A stretch of DNA of 64,000 nucleotides, taken from contig JACRCV010000116.1 of the NCBI GenBank assembly GCA_016218825.1, positions 1 through 64,000 of the forward strand, given 5' to 3'. Under the pieces are notes generated by a model. It was not told the origin of the DNA. It saw only the letters and a program-made list of their open reading frames with translations, and did not search any database. The position numbers and the translations under genes were made by a program. Positions 1 to 7,414 of the stretch are shown piece by piece (position 1 is the first letter of the stretch; the number at the start of each line of letters is the position of its first letter). Source of the DNA: Deltaproteobacteria bacterium (GTDB lineage: Bacteria; Myxococcota; XYA12-FULL-58-9).

Positions 1-300
1 CACCTGGGCCATGACCCCAATTGGCGCAGTCGACCCTCGGTGCTCGACCAGATGCGCGGCTGGCGCACTTCTCCTGGTCGCGCTCGACGCGCGCAGATCG
101 CGCCGTCGACGAGAAATCGGTGCTAATTGATCACACATGCGCTCGAGCCGCCCCATCGCCCCAGTGGTCATGTCGTTCATGACCCGTCTACAGATCACCC
201 AAAGATCTCGACCGCAACAGCAAAATGTGCGGGATCACTCAAGTGATCGGACTCACTGGCATTTCTCACAATCACAAAGCTGACGCAGTAGTGCTAGCCG
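1..300. other. Non-coding left edge, no gene seen
   Basis: I see no convincing coding region here. The stretch is lower in GC than its surroundings and carries three GATCAC-type words (near 130, 193 and 233), one of them in a near-perfect palindrome listed separately. It lies downstream of the minus-strand Crp/Fnr gene that ends at 301, so it may be the control region of a gene beyond the left edge. Confidence 0.5.
233..248. promoter_or_regulatory. Palindrome, possible regulator-binding site
   Basis: The sequence reads GATCACTCAAGTGATC: 7-nt inverted arms around a 2-nt centre. The size and symmetry suit a dimeric HTH regulator such as the adjacent Crp/Fnr-family protein, but the arms do not match the classic Crp or Fnr half-sites, so any link to that protein is inference. 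Confidence 0.25.
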
Positions 301-1401
301 CTACCCCGCCGCCACCTTCTGCAGCTCCGCCGGCCGGGTGACGACGTAGTGGTTGCCGTCTTTGACCAGCACGCCGTCGCGGATCCAATCGATCATCGCG
401 CGGTGCACCGAGCGCAGGTTGACGCCGAGGGCGTTGGCGCAGGACTCCTGGCTCAGCGGGATCCGGATCTTGATGCCTCCCGGCGCCGGCAGCCCGTAGC
501 GGTCGAGGTAGACGCAGAGCAGCTTCGCGACTCGCACCCGCACCGGGTCGAAGGCGATCGACGCCAGCTGCCGGGTCGCGACCACCAGGCTCTGGGTTTG
601 CTCCACGAGCAGGTTCGCGACCAGCGCCGTCGATTGCCGCAAGGCCTCGCGGAAGGCGACGCGCGGCACCCGGACCAGGTCACAGCGCTCGAGGGTCTGC
701 ACCGCGCCGATGGCCGAGCTCTCGGCGATCATCTCGGTGTGGCCGACGAGCGTCGGCGCCTTGCGCAGGCTGGTGACGAGCTCGCGGCCGTCGTCGGTGG
801 CGTGCGAGACCCGCACCGAGCCGTGCACCAGGAAGAAGACGTCGAGGTCGGGGGTGTGGTCGTCGTAGAGCGACCGCCCCGCCGCCACCGAGACGTGGGC
901 GCCCTGCGCGTAGAGGTCGCGGACGATGCTCTCCGGTACGCCCGCGAACACCCGCAGCGCGGCGAAGCGGCGATAGATTTCGCGGGGGTGCTCGCTCTCC
1001 GCGGTGCCGTGATCCGCGCTCGCATCGGCCGCCGCGACCACGTCCGACGGCGGCAGCGTGGTCGACGGCGCCTCGGCGTTGGCGAACGGCTCCGGCCCTT
1101 CTTCTCCGTGCGCGTCAACCGCGAGCCGCCCGGTGCGCACGTGGCAAGCGCGGTGCACACGGTGTGAGCCCGCGGCCCCGCGACGCGCCACCGGCACCTG
1201 CGGCGGCGTCCAGGGATTCTTGGTCTGTTGGCGGTGGGTGCGCTGAGTGCGATCGCGACCGGGCTCGGGGCGCTCGCGCTTGCCTTTGCGGGCCGTTCCC
1301 TTCGGTGGCGGCGGCTGCACGTCCGGGGTCGCCGCTTCTCTCGTCGTCACCGTGTCGGCGGTCGACGGTATAGCAGTGGCGATCAGGTCAATCCCGGACA
1401 T
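301..1401 (-). CDS. Crp/Fnr-family transcriptional regulator with long N-terminal extension
   Basis: Predicted cytoplasmic transcription factor. The C-terminal two thirds carry a cyclic-nucleotide-binding beta-roll (about residues 140-255, containing VFFLVHGSVRVSH) followed by a Crp-type winged helix-turn-helix (about 300-360, with LSQESCANALGVNLRSVHRA as the recognition region). The first ~140 residues are Pro/Arg/Ala-rich low-complexity sequence not typical of the family, so the true start may lie further inside; no start with a clear Shine-Dalgarno was found. The effector is not predictable from sequence. It is divergent from the lipoprotein operon that starts at 1626, with 224 bp between them that would hold both promoters, so regulation of that operon is plausible but unproven. 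Confidence 0.8.
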   Translation of the reverse strand: MSGIDLIATAIPSTADTVTTREAATPDVQPPPPKGTARKGKRERPEPGRDRTQRTHRQQTKNPWTPPQVPVARRGAAGSHRVHRACHVRTGRLAVDAHGEEGPEPFANAEAPSTTLPPSDVVAAADASADHGTAESEHPREIYRRFAALRVFAGVPESIVRDLYAQGAHVSVAAGRSLYDDHTPDLDVFFLVHGSVRVSHATDDGRELVTSLRKAPTLVGHTEMIAESSAIGAVQTLERCDLVRVPRVAFREALRQSTALVANLLVEQTQSLVVATRQLASIAFDPVRVRVAKLLCVYLDRYGLPAPGGIKIRIPLSQESCANALGVNLRSVHRAMIDWIRDGVLVKDGNHYVVTRPAELQKVAAG

Positions 1402-1625
1402 CGTTGGCGGCTCCTCTTCAGTCGAGACCGTGTAGGGGGCACGGCCTCTATCTTGTTATCGGCCGTCTGAGGACGAGGTTGCGTGCGCTGACGCGACCGG
1501 CCACGTGGCCGGTCTGCGCCGCAATCCGTCGAACGCACGCCAATTGTCGTAACGCGGTGGGGCCTCAGATCCGTATAGATGCGCCCCGCTAGCGAAGATC
1601 AGCCGCCAACAAACGTGGAGTCGTC

Positions 1626-2285
1626 ATGCGACCTTCGACACTGCTCTTCCTCACCCTCGCCGCAGGCACCAGCGGCTGCAGCGCCCTCGGTGATTCCGGC
1701 GCCGCCGCCGCCGCCGGTGACAACGGCAACAACGACAACGTCGGCGGGGACGCGGCCGGCGATCACGACTCGGCGCCTGGAGACCGGGAGCCGCCCAACC
1801 CCGACTTCACGACCCCCGCGGGCGCCTACGTGCTGTTGTCGCCGGTCGCCGCCTCGCCGGCGGTCGAAGACGACCACCTGACGACGAGCGGCCCGTTCGT
1901 CGCCGAGGCGCGGGTCGGCCACGTGAGCTCGCTGCGCAGCTTTGGGATCGACTTCGCCTGGGATCCGCAAGTGCTCAGCCACCAGAGCCACGAGCGCGTC
2001 GACACCTGGCTCACCTCCGCGGGCGGCTCGGTGCTGCCGGCACCCGAGGTCCTGGACGCCACCCACGGCACCCTGTGGGTCGGCGCCGCCGTCACCGGCG
2101 CCGGCCGCGCCGTCTCCACCACCAGCTCCGAAGCCGTCTACCGGGTCAGCTTCGCCTGGGTCGGTGCGCCGGCCGCCACCGCCATCACCATCGACCTGTC
2201 GGGCCCAGACAGCGGCCTGGTCCAAGACGGCGCCGCTTCGGCCCTCGCGGGCGTCGCCGTCATCGATTTGAGCGTGAATCCATAG
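1626..2285 (+). CDS. Small lipoprotein with cohesin-like domain
   Basis: A 219-residue predicted lipoprotein. A short hydrophobic leader ends in a lipobox-like TSGC (Cys near residue 18), followed by a Gly/Asp/Asn-rich linker to about residue 60. The rest resembles a cohesin-type beta-sandwich: an early strand with FGIDFAWDPQVL, matching the family pattern in which a hydrophobic strand leads into a 'DP.vL' turn, and a later strand with VYRVSFAWVG. GGAG lies 5 nt before the ATG. It is the first gene of a three-gene operon (gaps 30 and 25 nt) whose third product carries a dockerin. Family resemblance is visible; binding to dockerins is inference. It is a paralogue of the next gene, sharing the VGHV and 'VD.WLTS.GG' segments. 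Confidence 0.7.
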   Translation: MRPSTLLFLTLAAGTSGCSALGDSGAAAAAGDNGNNDNVGGDAAGDHDSAPGDREPPNPDFTTPAGAYVLLSPVAASPAVEDDHLTTSGPFVAEARVGHVSSLRSFGIDFAWDPQVLSHQSHERVDTWLTSAGGSVLPAPEVLDATHGTLWVGAAVTGAGRAVSTTSSEAVYRVSFAWVGAPAATAITIDLSGPDSGLVQDGAASALAGVAVIDLSVNP

Positions 2286-2315
2286 CGTACAGACAACAAC
2301 CAATAGGAGCGTAAA

Positions 2316-2837
2316 ATGCGAATAATTCTCAAAGGTTCAGTGTTGATGCTCGGCGCGCTGCTCGGCAGCTGCGCGACCGATTCTCCAAGCGACGGCCCGG
2401 CGGCGACCTCGCCGAGTGGCGCGTATCTGGAGCTCAGGGGGGCGGACGGCAGCGGCGGGCTCGCGGTCGGCGCCGACGGGCTGGTCCGCGCCGGCCTCTA
2501 TGTCGGCCACGTGGTCGACATGCGGACGATCGGGGTGCGGGTGCAGATCGAAGGCGCCCGCCTCGTCGAGTGGCAGCGGGTCGACGGTTGGCTGACCTCG
2601 AACGGCGGCCAAGTGCTGCAGCTCGCCGGGGGCCCGAGCGACAGCGGCCTCGAGCTCACCCTCGCCACCACCCGGGCGGTCTCCGCCCCGGACAAAGCGG
2701 CGCTGCTGGCGACGCTGACGTTGCGGCCGACGGCGGCGGCGGCGCTGCTGTCTCTCGACGTCTCCGGTCCGAACCGCGGCGTCATCGCGGCCTCCGGCCG
2801 GCGTTTCGACGTCACCACTCTCGGCGCCACGTTCTAG
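2316..2837 (+). CDS. Small lipoprotein, cohesin-like, paralogue of upstream gene
   Basis: A 173-residue predicted lipoprotein with leader MRIILKGSVLMLGALLGSC and the lipobox LGSC (Cys19). After a short Ser/Pro linker, one cohesin-like sandwich follows, including LYVGHVVDMRTIGVRVQIEG and the shared motif VDGWLTSNGG. The 'KAALLATLTLRP' segment corresponds to the strand in which cohesins carry 'lat..f.v'. AGGAGC is 6 nt upstream of the ATG. Tandem duplication of the previous gene is likely from the order and the shared motifs, although sequence similarity outside these motifs is weak. The probable location is the outer-membrane or periplasmic face. Ligand unknown. Confidence 0.68.
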   Translation: MRIILKGSVLMLGALLGSCATDSPSDGPAATSPSGAYLELRGADGSGGLAVGADGLVRAGLYVGHVVDMRTIGVRVQIEGARLVEWQRVDGWLTSNGGQVLQLAGGPSDSGLELTLATTRAVSAPDKAALLATLTLRPTAAAALLSLDVSGPNRGVIAASGRRFDVTTLGATF

Positions 2838-2862
2838 CCGCGCTCAATCAAGAGGACTCACA

Positions 2863-5800
2863 ATGAAGACGATGACCACTATTATAATGAGTGTCGCGGT
2901 CGCGACCCTGTTTTCGAGCCCTGCCTTGGCGCAGAGCCAGATCAGCAACAACTACCTGGAGATCGTCGTGCAGCCGAACGCCGACTGGGCGATCTACACC
3001 ACCGGCGGCGTCGACGGCGACGCCGGCCTCGGGACCGACAACGGCAAGCGCCTGGTTTACGGCAGCGGCGACACCGCGGCCACCATCGTGTGGATCGATG
3101 GGCAGCGGACGACCCTGCAAGCCGCCGCGCTCGAATCGTCGGTGGTCGCGGCCGACAGCATCTCCCTCACCTGGCGATTGGGCGACCTCGCGGTCACCCA
3201 GGTGTTCGCGCTCGCGCAGTCCACGAGCGGCAACCCCGACACCGTGCGCATCACCACGACGCTGCAGAACGCCGGCACCGCCAGCCATCAGGTCGGCTTG
3301 ATGGTCGGCATCGACACCATGATCGGCGCCAACGACGGCGCGCCGCTCTACACCAACAGCGGCATCATCCGGGACGAGATCCTGTTCGCCGGCGGCGACG
3401 TGCCGACGAGCTGGCAGGCCTTCGAGAACGACGACGTCGCGAGCCCCGGCCTCGTCGCCCAAGGGACCCTCGCCGGCGGCGACGCCACCGCCCCCGACCG
3501 CTTCCTGATGGGCTACTGGCCGAACTCGGTGGCGCAGTCGTACGACTACACCGGCAACGGCTCGGTCATCGGTCCCGACACCGCGGTGTCGATGTGGTGG
3601 GACCCCAAAGCCCTGAACGCCGGCGGCGCCATGGACATCGTCACCTATTACGGCCTCGGCTCGGGCACCAGCGAGCCCGGCAACCTGGCGTTGAACGTCA
3701 CCTCGCCCGCGGTGCTCGCGGTCGTCAACGGCGTCCTGTCCCCGAACCCCTTCGACATCAACCTGGTGATCGAGAACAACCACCCCTTCACCGCTCAGGA
3801 CGTCGAAGCCAACCTGACCCTGCCCCCGGGCCTGACCCTGGTCGCCGGCCCCGGCGCGCAGGTGGTCGGGCCGATGAACCGCGGCACCACCGCCCTCGTG
3901 ACCTGGCGGGTGGAAGCGACGCCGCCGCAGGCGGGAGCCGGCAGCGCTGCCGATCCCAACGACCTGAGCGAAGGCTCGGCCGCGGCGCTGGCGACGCTGG
4001 CGTTCGTGAACGACCCGTTGACGACGGTCGCCCGCCTCGACATCGACGCGGCGATCGACTCGCGCGCCGCCGCCAACATCGTCCTGCACCGTGATGGCGC
4101 CGACGCGGTCGCCGGCACCAGCGACGACGACCTCTTCGACACCATCGCCGAGCTGGACGTGGTCTCGTACGTGGGCGCCACGGCGCTGCGCAGCATGGCG
4201 GACTTCGCGATCGCGCACGGCTATGCGCTCGGGACCGGGGGCAATGCGATCTACGCCTACGACATCACGGTCACGGCGTCGAACGACACCGAGGTCTACG
4301 TGATCGCCCGCGACGTCGAGGTGCCTCCCCTCGCCCCGGCCGGCCGCACCGGGCTCAACGTCACGGTCGACACCACCGACCCCGCCGACTTCCCGACCAT
4401 CGAGATGCTGGTGTCGGTGGCCGACAGCACCTCTGGCGCCTTCGTCTCGGGGCTCGGCGCTTCGAGCTTCCACGTGGTCGAAGACGGCGCCGACATGCTT
4501 TCGTGCACGGTCAACGAGGTCGCGGAGGGCGGCCATCAGGTCGCGGCGGACATCATCTTCGTGATGGACGTCACCGGCTCGATGAGCGACGAGATCGAGG
4601 CGCTGAAGCAGAACGCGCTGCAGTTCGCCGCCGACCTCGCCGGCTCCAACATCGACTATCGCCTGGGCCTGATCTCCTTCTCGGAGTCGGTGCTCGCGAA
4701 GTACGGCATGACCGCGGACGCGAGCGAGTTCCGCTCCTGGGTGCAGGCGCAAGTGATCGACAGCGCCGGCTCGGTGGAGAATCCGCTGGACGCGATCGCC
4801 GAGGCGGTGTCGTTGCCGCTCCGGGAGTCGGCCGAAAAGATCGTGATCCTGGCCACCGACGAGACCTACAACGTCTACAACACCACGTTGGCTCAGGCCG
4901 AGCAGCTGCTGGTCGCGAACCGGATGCGGCTCGTGGCGGTGACCCTCGCGGAGCTGAACGCCGACTATGGCACGCTGGTCGCGGCGAGCGGCGGGCGCTT
5001 CTTCGACATCACCGCGCCGTTCGGCGACGTGTTGCAGGACCTCGGCCAGGTGCTGATCAACCGCTACCTGGTCCGCTGCGACACCCCCCGCCCGGTGCGC
5101 GACAACACCTGGCGTACGGTGAACGTCGAGGTGACCTCGGGGACCAAGGGCGGCGAGGACTCGGGGCGCTACTTCATCGACGGCGGGGCGCTGCGCATCG
5201 ACCCCACCTTCGCTACCGCCGACTTGAATGCGATCTTCTCGGTGGACGTGGTCGCCGACTCCGTGAGCCGGCTGCACGACGCCCACATCGTCCTGGCCTT
5301 CGACCCGAGCTACCTGAGCTTCATCGACGTCACCGCCGGGGAGCTGCTCGGCCTGGACGCGAGCGGCGTCGCGGTGTTGCCGCCGACGTTGGTGCAAGGC
5401 GTCGGCCACGACCCGGCGCACGGGATCGCGGTGTTCGACATGGCGCGCAACCACTCGAGCGGCACCGACGGCACCGGGGTGTTGGCGACGGTGCGCTTCA
5501 AGCTCACGCACCGGGCGGCGGCCGACCTCGACGCCGGCGGCCAGCTCGACCCGACGCAGGCGGACGACATCCGCTTCGACGTGACGCAGGTGTTGCTGCA
5601 GGACGAGAACCTGACCCCGATTCGGATCACGGCGTTCTCGCACGGCGACGTCGACGACCGCGCCCCGTCCTTGCTCGGCGACTTCGATCAGGACGGCGAC
5701 ATCGATCTCATCGACTTCAACACCCTCGCCGGCAACTGGGGCAGCACCGCCGCCACCGTGTTCGGCAGCACCGGCGGCGACATCGCGCCGGTCACCGGGA

Positions 5801-5904
5801 CCGCGCCGAACTTGAGCCCGGCCTCGGATGGGCTGGTGAACTTCCAGGATTTGTTCGTGTTTACCCGCATGTGGAACTGGTACCGCTTCGAGCGCCAGTC
5901 GTAA
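2863..5904 (+). CDS. Secreted vWA protein with C-terminal cohesin-like and dockerin-like modules
   Basis: A 1013-residue secreted protein with a Sec signal peptide ending near ALAQS (residues 1-25). The N-terminal ~550 residues form unrecognised beta-rich domains. A von Willebrand A domain starts near residue 560 and has an intact MIDAS start (D569-V-T-G-S573). A cohesin-like module spans about 787-925 (AHIVLAFDPSYLSFIDVTAG, then GVLATVRFKL). The C-terminus (about 938-1010) looks like type I dockerin: a calcium loop with DFDQDGDIDLIDFNTLAGNW and a second, degenerate half with SDGLVNFQDLFVF. It ends the operon with two cohesin-like lipoproteins, so tethering to the cell surface through dockerin-cohesin contact is a natural hypothesis. 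Having both cohesin and dockerin on one chain also allows self-assembly. Binding is not shown by sequence alone. Confidence 0.82.
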   Translation: MKTMTTIIMSVAVATLFSSPALAQSQISNNYLEIVVQPNADWAIYTTGGVDGDAGLGTDNGKRLVYGSGDTAATIVWIDGQRTTLQAAALESSVVAADSISLTWRLGDLAVTQVFALAQSTSGNPDTVRITTTLQNAGTASHQVGLMVGIDTMIGANDGAPLYTNSGIIRDEILFAGGDVPTSWQAFENDDVASPGLVAQGTLAGGDATAPDRFLMGYWPNSVAQSYDYTGNGSVIGPDTAVSMWWDPKALNAGGAMDIVTYYGLGSGTSEPGNLALNVTSPAVLAVVNGVLSPNPFDINLVIENNHPFTAQDVEANLTLPPGLTLVAGPGAQVVGPMNRGTTALVTWRVEATPPQAGAGSAADPNDLSEGSAAALATLAFVNDPLTTVARLDIDAAIDSRAAANIVLHRDGADAVAGTSDDDLFDTIAELDVVSYVGATALRSMADFAIAHGYALGTGGNAIYAYDITVTASNDTEVYVIARDVEVPPLAPAGRTGLNVTVDTTDPADFPTIEMLVSVADSTSGAFVSGLGASSFHVVEDGADMLSCTVNEVAEGGHQVAADIIFVMDVTGSMSDEIEALKQNALQFAADLAGSNIDYRLGLISFSESVLAKYGMTADASEFRSWVQAQVIDSAGSVENPLDAIAEAVSLPLRESAEKIVILATDETYNVYNTTLAQAEQLLVANRMRLVAVTLAELNADYGTLVAASGGRFFDITAPFGDVLQDLGQVLINRYLVRCDTPRPVRDNTWRTVNVEVTSGTKGGEDSGRYFIDGGALRIDPTFATADLNAIFSVDVVADSVSRLHDAHIVLAFDPSYLSFIDVTAGELLGLDASGVAVLPPTLVQGVGHDPAHGIAVFDMARNHSSGTDGTGVLATVRFKLTHRAAADLDAGGQLDPTQADDIRFDVTQVLLQDENLTPIRITAFSHGDVDDRAPSLLGDFDQDGDIDLIDFNTLAGNWGSTAATVFGSTGGDIAPVTGTAPNLSPASDGLVNFQDLFVFTRMWNWYRFERQS

Positions 5905-5912
5905 GCCAGATG

Positions 5913-5971
5913 GACGTGCACGTGCGTGGCGGCCGGTTCGCCGCCGTTACCGGCGCGCGCGCGTGCACGTC
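5913..5971. terminator. Inverted repeat between convergent genes
   Basis: GACGTGCACG at 5913-5922 pairs with CGTGCACGTC at 5962-5971; the arms extend to 14 nt with one mismatch. It lies where the plus-strand vWA gene (stop 5904) and the minus-strand metallopeptidase (stop 5947) converge, and overlaps the 3' end of the latter. There is no T-tract, so intrinsic termination is uncertain. Confidence 0.4.
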
Positions 5972-6654
5972 TCTTTCAGCCAAGCATCGAACCCTACGCC
6001 GCCCGCGTGCGCCACGAGCTCCGGTACCGAGGCGCAGCGCGTGAAGTAGCGCACCGCCGCCAGGAAGCGGCGGTAGGCGAGCGGCGCCTTGGTCTGGGCG
6101 CCGGCGAGCGCTTCGGCGGCGTTGTGGTACACGAGCCCGGTATCCAGGTGCTGGCCGGCGGCGAGCACCGCGAGCCCTTCGTAGAACCACGGCGGCCCCA
6201 TCGCGTCTTCGTTGCCGTCCAAGAGGTTGACGTGGACGCGGTGGAAGATCTCGTGCGCGAGCAACCGCCGCCAGCTGAATTCGCCCGCCGCGTACTCGGG
6301 GTTGAGTCGGAGGTACTCCGCGGGGCAGACCGCGACCAGCACCCGCTTCTCGAGCGCTGCCACCAGGCCTGCCGTCGGCAGCGGCGTGTTGGACGGTAGC
6401 TGATTGAGCTCGAGGATGCGCTCCCAGAGGTCTTCTTGGTCTCCGAAGACCTCGACGGAGTCGAAGGTGCGCGCCGCGAAGCTCTCGTCCCAGCCGCTCT
6501 CCACCACGAAGCGGCGAACATCGGTCTGCGCGGCCGCGACCTCAGCCGCGACGTTCGGTAGCTCGCACCCCTGCACCTTGAACGACACCCCGCCGGCGCG
6601 TCTCGCCGGCACAGTCTCGGTGTGCGCGCACGTGAGCGACGCCCCGAGCACCAA
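5947..6654 (-). CDS. Predicted zinc metallopeptidase lipoprotein
   Basis: Predicted exported metallopeptidase of the gluzincin/peptidase-MA type. The evidence is an HExxH motif (HEIFH, followed by RVH) and, about 25 residues on, WFYEGLAVLAAG, whose 'EGLA' glutamate is the usual third zinc ligand. The N-terminus has a hydrophobic stretch ending in SLTC, suggesting lipidation. The frame is open back to the preceding gene's stop at 6721 but has no ATG; TTG at 6654 or GTG at 6651 are the nearest start codons, and the signal would look better if translation began further upstream, so the 5' end is uncertain. It follows a 113-residue gene on the same strand. Substrate unknown. Confidence 0.65.
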   Translation of the reverse strand: MVLGASLTCAHTETVPARRAGGVSFKVQGCELPNVAAEVAAAQTDVRRFVVESGWDESFAARTFDSVEVFGDQEDLWERILELNQLPSNTPLPTAGLVAALEKRVLVAVCPAEYLRLNPEYAAGEFSWRRLLAHEIFHRVHVNLLDGNEDAMGPPWFYEGLAVLAAGQHLDTGLVYHNAAEALAGAQTKAPLAYRRFLAAVRYFTRCASVPELVAHAGGVGFDAWLKETCTRARR

Positions 6655-6720
6655 GGCCCACGCCGGGCGCCCGCGCGCCGTTCGAAGAAGGTTCGTGAGC
6701 GGACGGCCGGTGGTCGTGGC

Positions 6721-7062
6721 TCAGCCTGTTCGTTTCGAGAGGTAGGAGATCAAGAGGTGCGCGCCAATCCGACCCAACACCAACGCCTCGCGCAGGTCGC
6801 CGGGATACCGATTCGGGTTCACCGAGTCCTGATAATCCTTCAGGCTCTCGATCGTGAGCGGCTTGCGGTCCGAGATGAAGTCGGAGAGCACCCCCAACAT
6901 CGCGCTCTTGCTCTCGTACTCGGTGATGCCGGTCTTGCCGGTCAACACCTCGGTGCGGACCTGGGCGGCGTCGAATTGCTTTCTCGAATCAACCGCTTGC
7001 GTCTTGTTCACGGTGCCGCGTCCGAAGAGGCCCTGGGCCAGCGTCTTCACTGAGAAATCCAT
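6721..7062 (-). CDS. Small hypothetical protein, 113 aa
   Basis: Not recognised. The ATG at 7062 is preceded by AAAGGGG at a usable distance, and the gene ends at 6721, 66 nt before the metallopeptidase start, so the two are probably co-transcribed. The product is soluble, mixed alpha/charged, with no signal peptide or membrane segment. The sequence MDFSVKTLAQGLFGRG at the start and a helix-rich C-terminus (REALVLGRIGAHLLISYLSK) are the only notable features. Base composition is less extreme than the neighbours, partly because of Lys/Asn/Tyr codons. Confidence 0.6.
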   Translation of the reverse strand: MDFSVKTLAQGLFGRGTVNKTQAVDSRKQFDAAQVRTEVLTGKTGITEYESKSAMLGVLSDFISDRKPLTIESLKDYQDSVNPNRYPGDLREALVLGRIGAHLLISYLSKRTG

Positions 7063-7185
7063 CGGCGAGCCCCTTTCAGCGCGAAAGTCGTGGAGTTCCT
7101 TTCCTGTTATTATCGGTCGGGAGGAGCGAACGTTGTCGATTCGGAAGCTCGGCGAATTGCCGGAATGGAAGGGACCGGTTTCGCG

Positions 7186-7286
7186 GTGGGCCAGGCGTTC
7201 CGCGCCCTTTCTTGCGTTCCTCGCGCTCGCGGCTTCGCCTCCGCGCTGCGGTACCGGCGGGCGCGTCGGTGTCTTCGAGTCGCCGT
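7186..7286 (+). repeat. 101-nt palindromic dispersed element, copy 1
   Basis: First of five copies of a GC-rich element. Starting from a GTGRGC end, it contains a 70-nt core identical to three other copies, with terminal arms CGCGCCC and GGGCGCG enclosing an inner hairpin (CGCGG/CCGCG). The right end (after GCGCG) is more diverged than in the others. It is in near-tandem with copy 2, offset by exactly 102 nt. Non-coding context. Confidence 0.85.
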
Positions 7287-7287
7287 C

Positions 7288-7388
7288 GTGAGCAAAACGT
7301 TCCGCGCCCTTTCTTGCGTTCCTCGCGCTCGCGGCTTCGCCTCCGCGCTGCGGTACCGGCGGGCGCGACCGTGTGATCGGGTCTCGGC
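7288..7388 (+). repeat. 101-nt palindromic dispersed element, copy 2
   Basis: The core is identical to copies 1, 3 and 4, with GTGAGC at the left end and a GTGT..TCGGGTCT right end. It lies just downstream of the VIT-vWA gene (stop 7415). Together with copy 3 it brackets that gene as direct repeats. Positions 7081-7414 hold only copies 1 and 2 and no gene. Confidence 0.87.
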
Positions 7389-7414
7389 GGAGGTGCTTTG
7401 TGCGGCTGGTGGTG

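Noticed and set aside
2848-5643. 931-codon open frame opposite the vWA-cohesin-dockerin gene
   Set aside because: Arg/Val/Gly/His-rich antisense product typical of high-GC shadows; the plus-strand frame has a signal peptide and domains.
7196-7369. Hydrophobic peptides read from the plus strand of the repeat
   Set aside because: The element is open in all frames; hydrophobicity follows from its GC-rich sequence and no start signal is present.
7186-7388. Two adjacent repeat copies as a CRISPR array
   Set aside because: Unit is 101 nt, copies abut with no spacers of regular length, and no cas genes are present.
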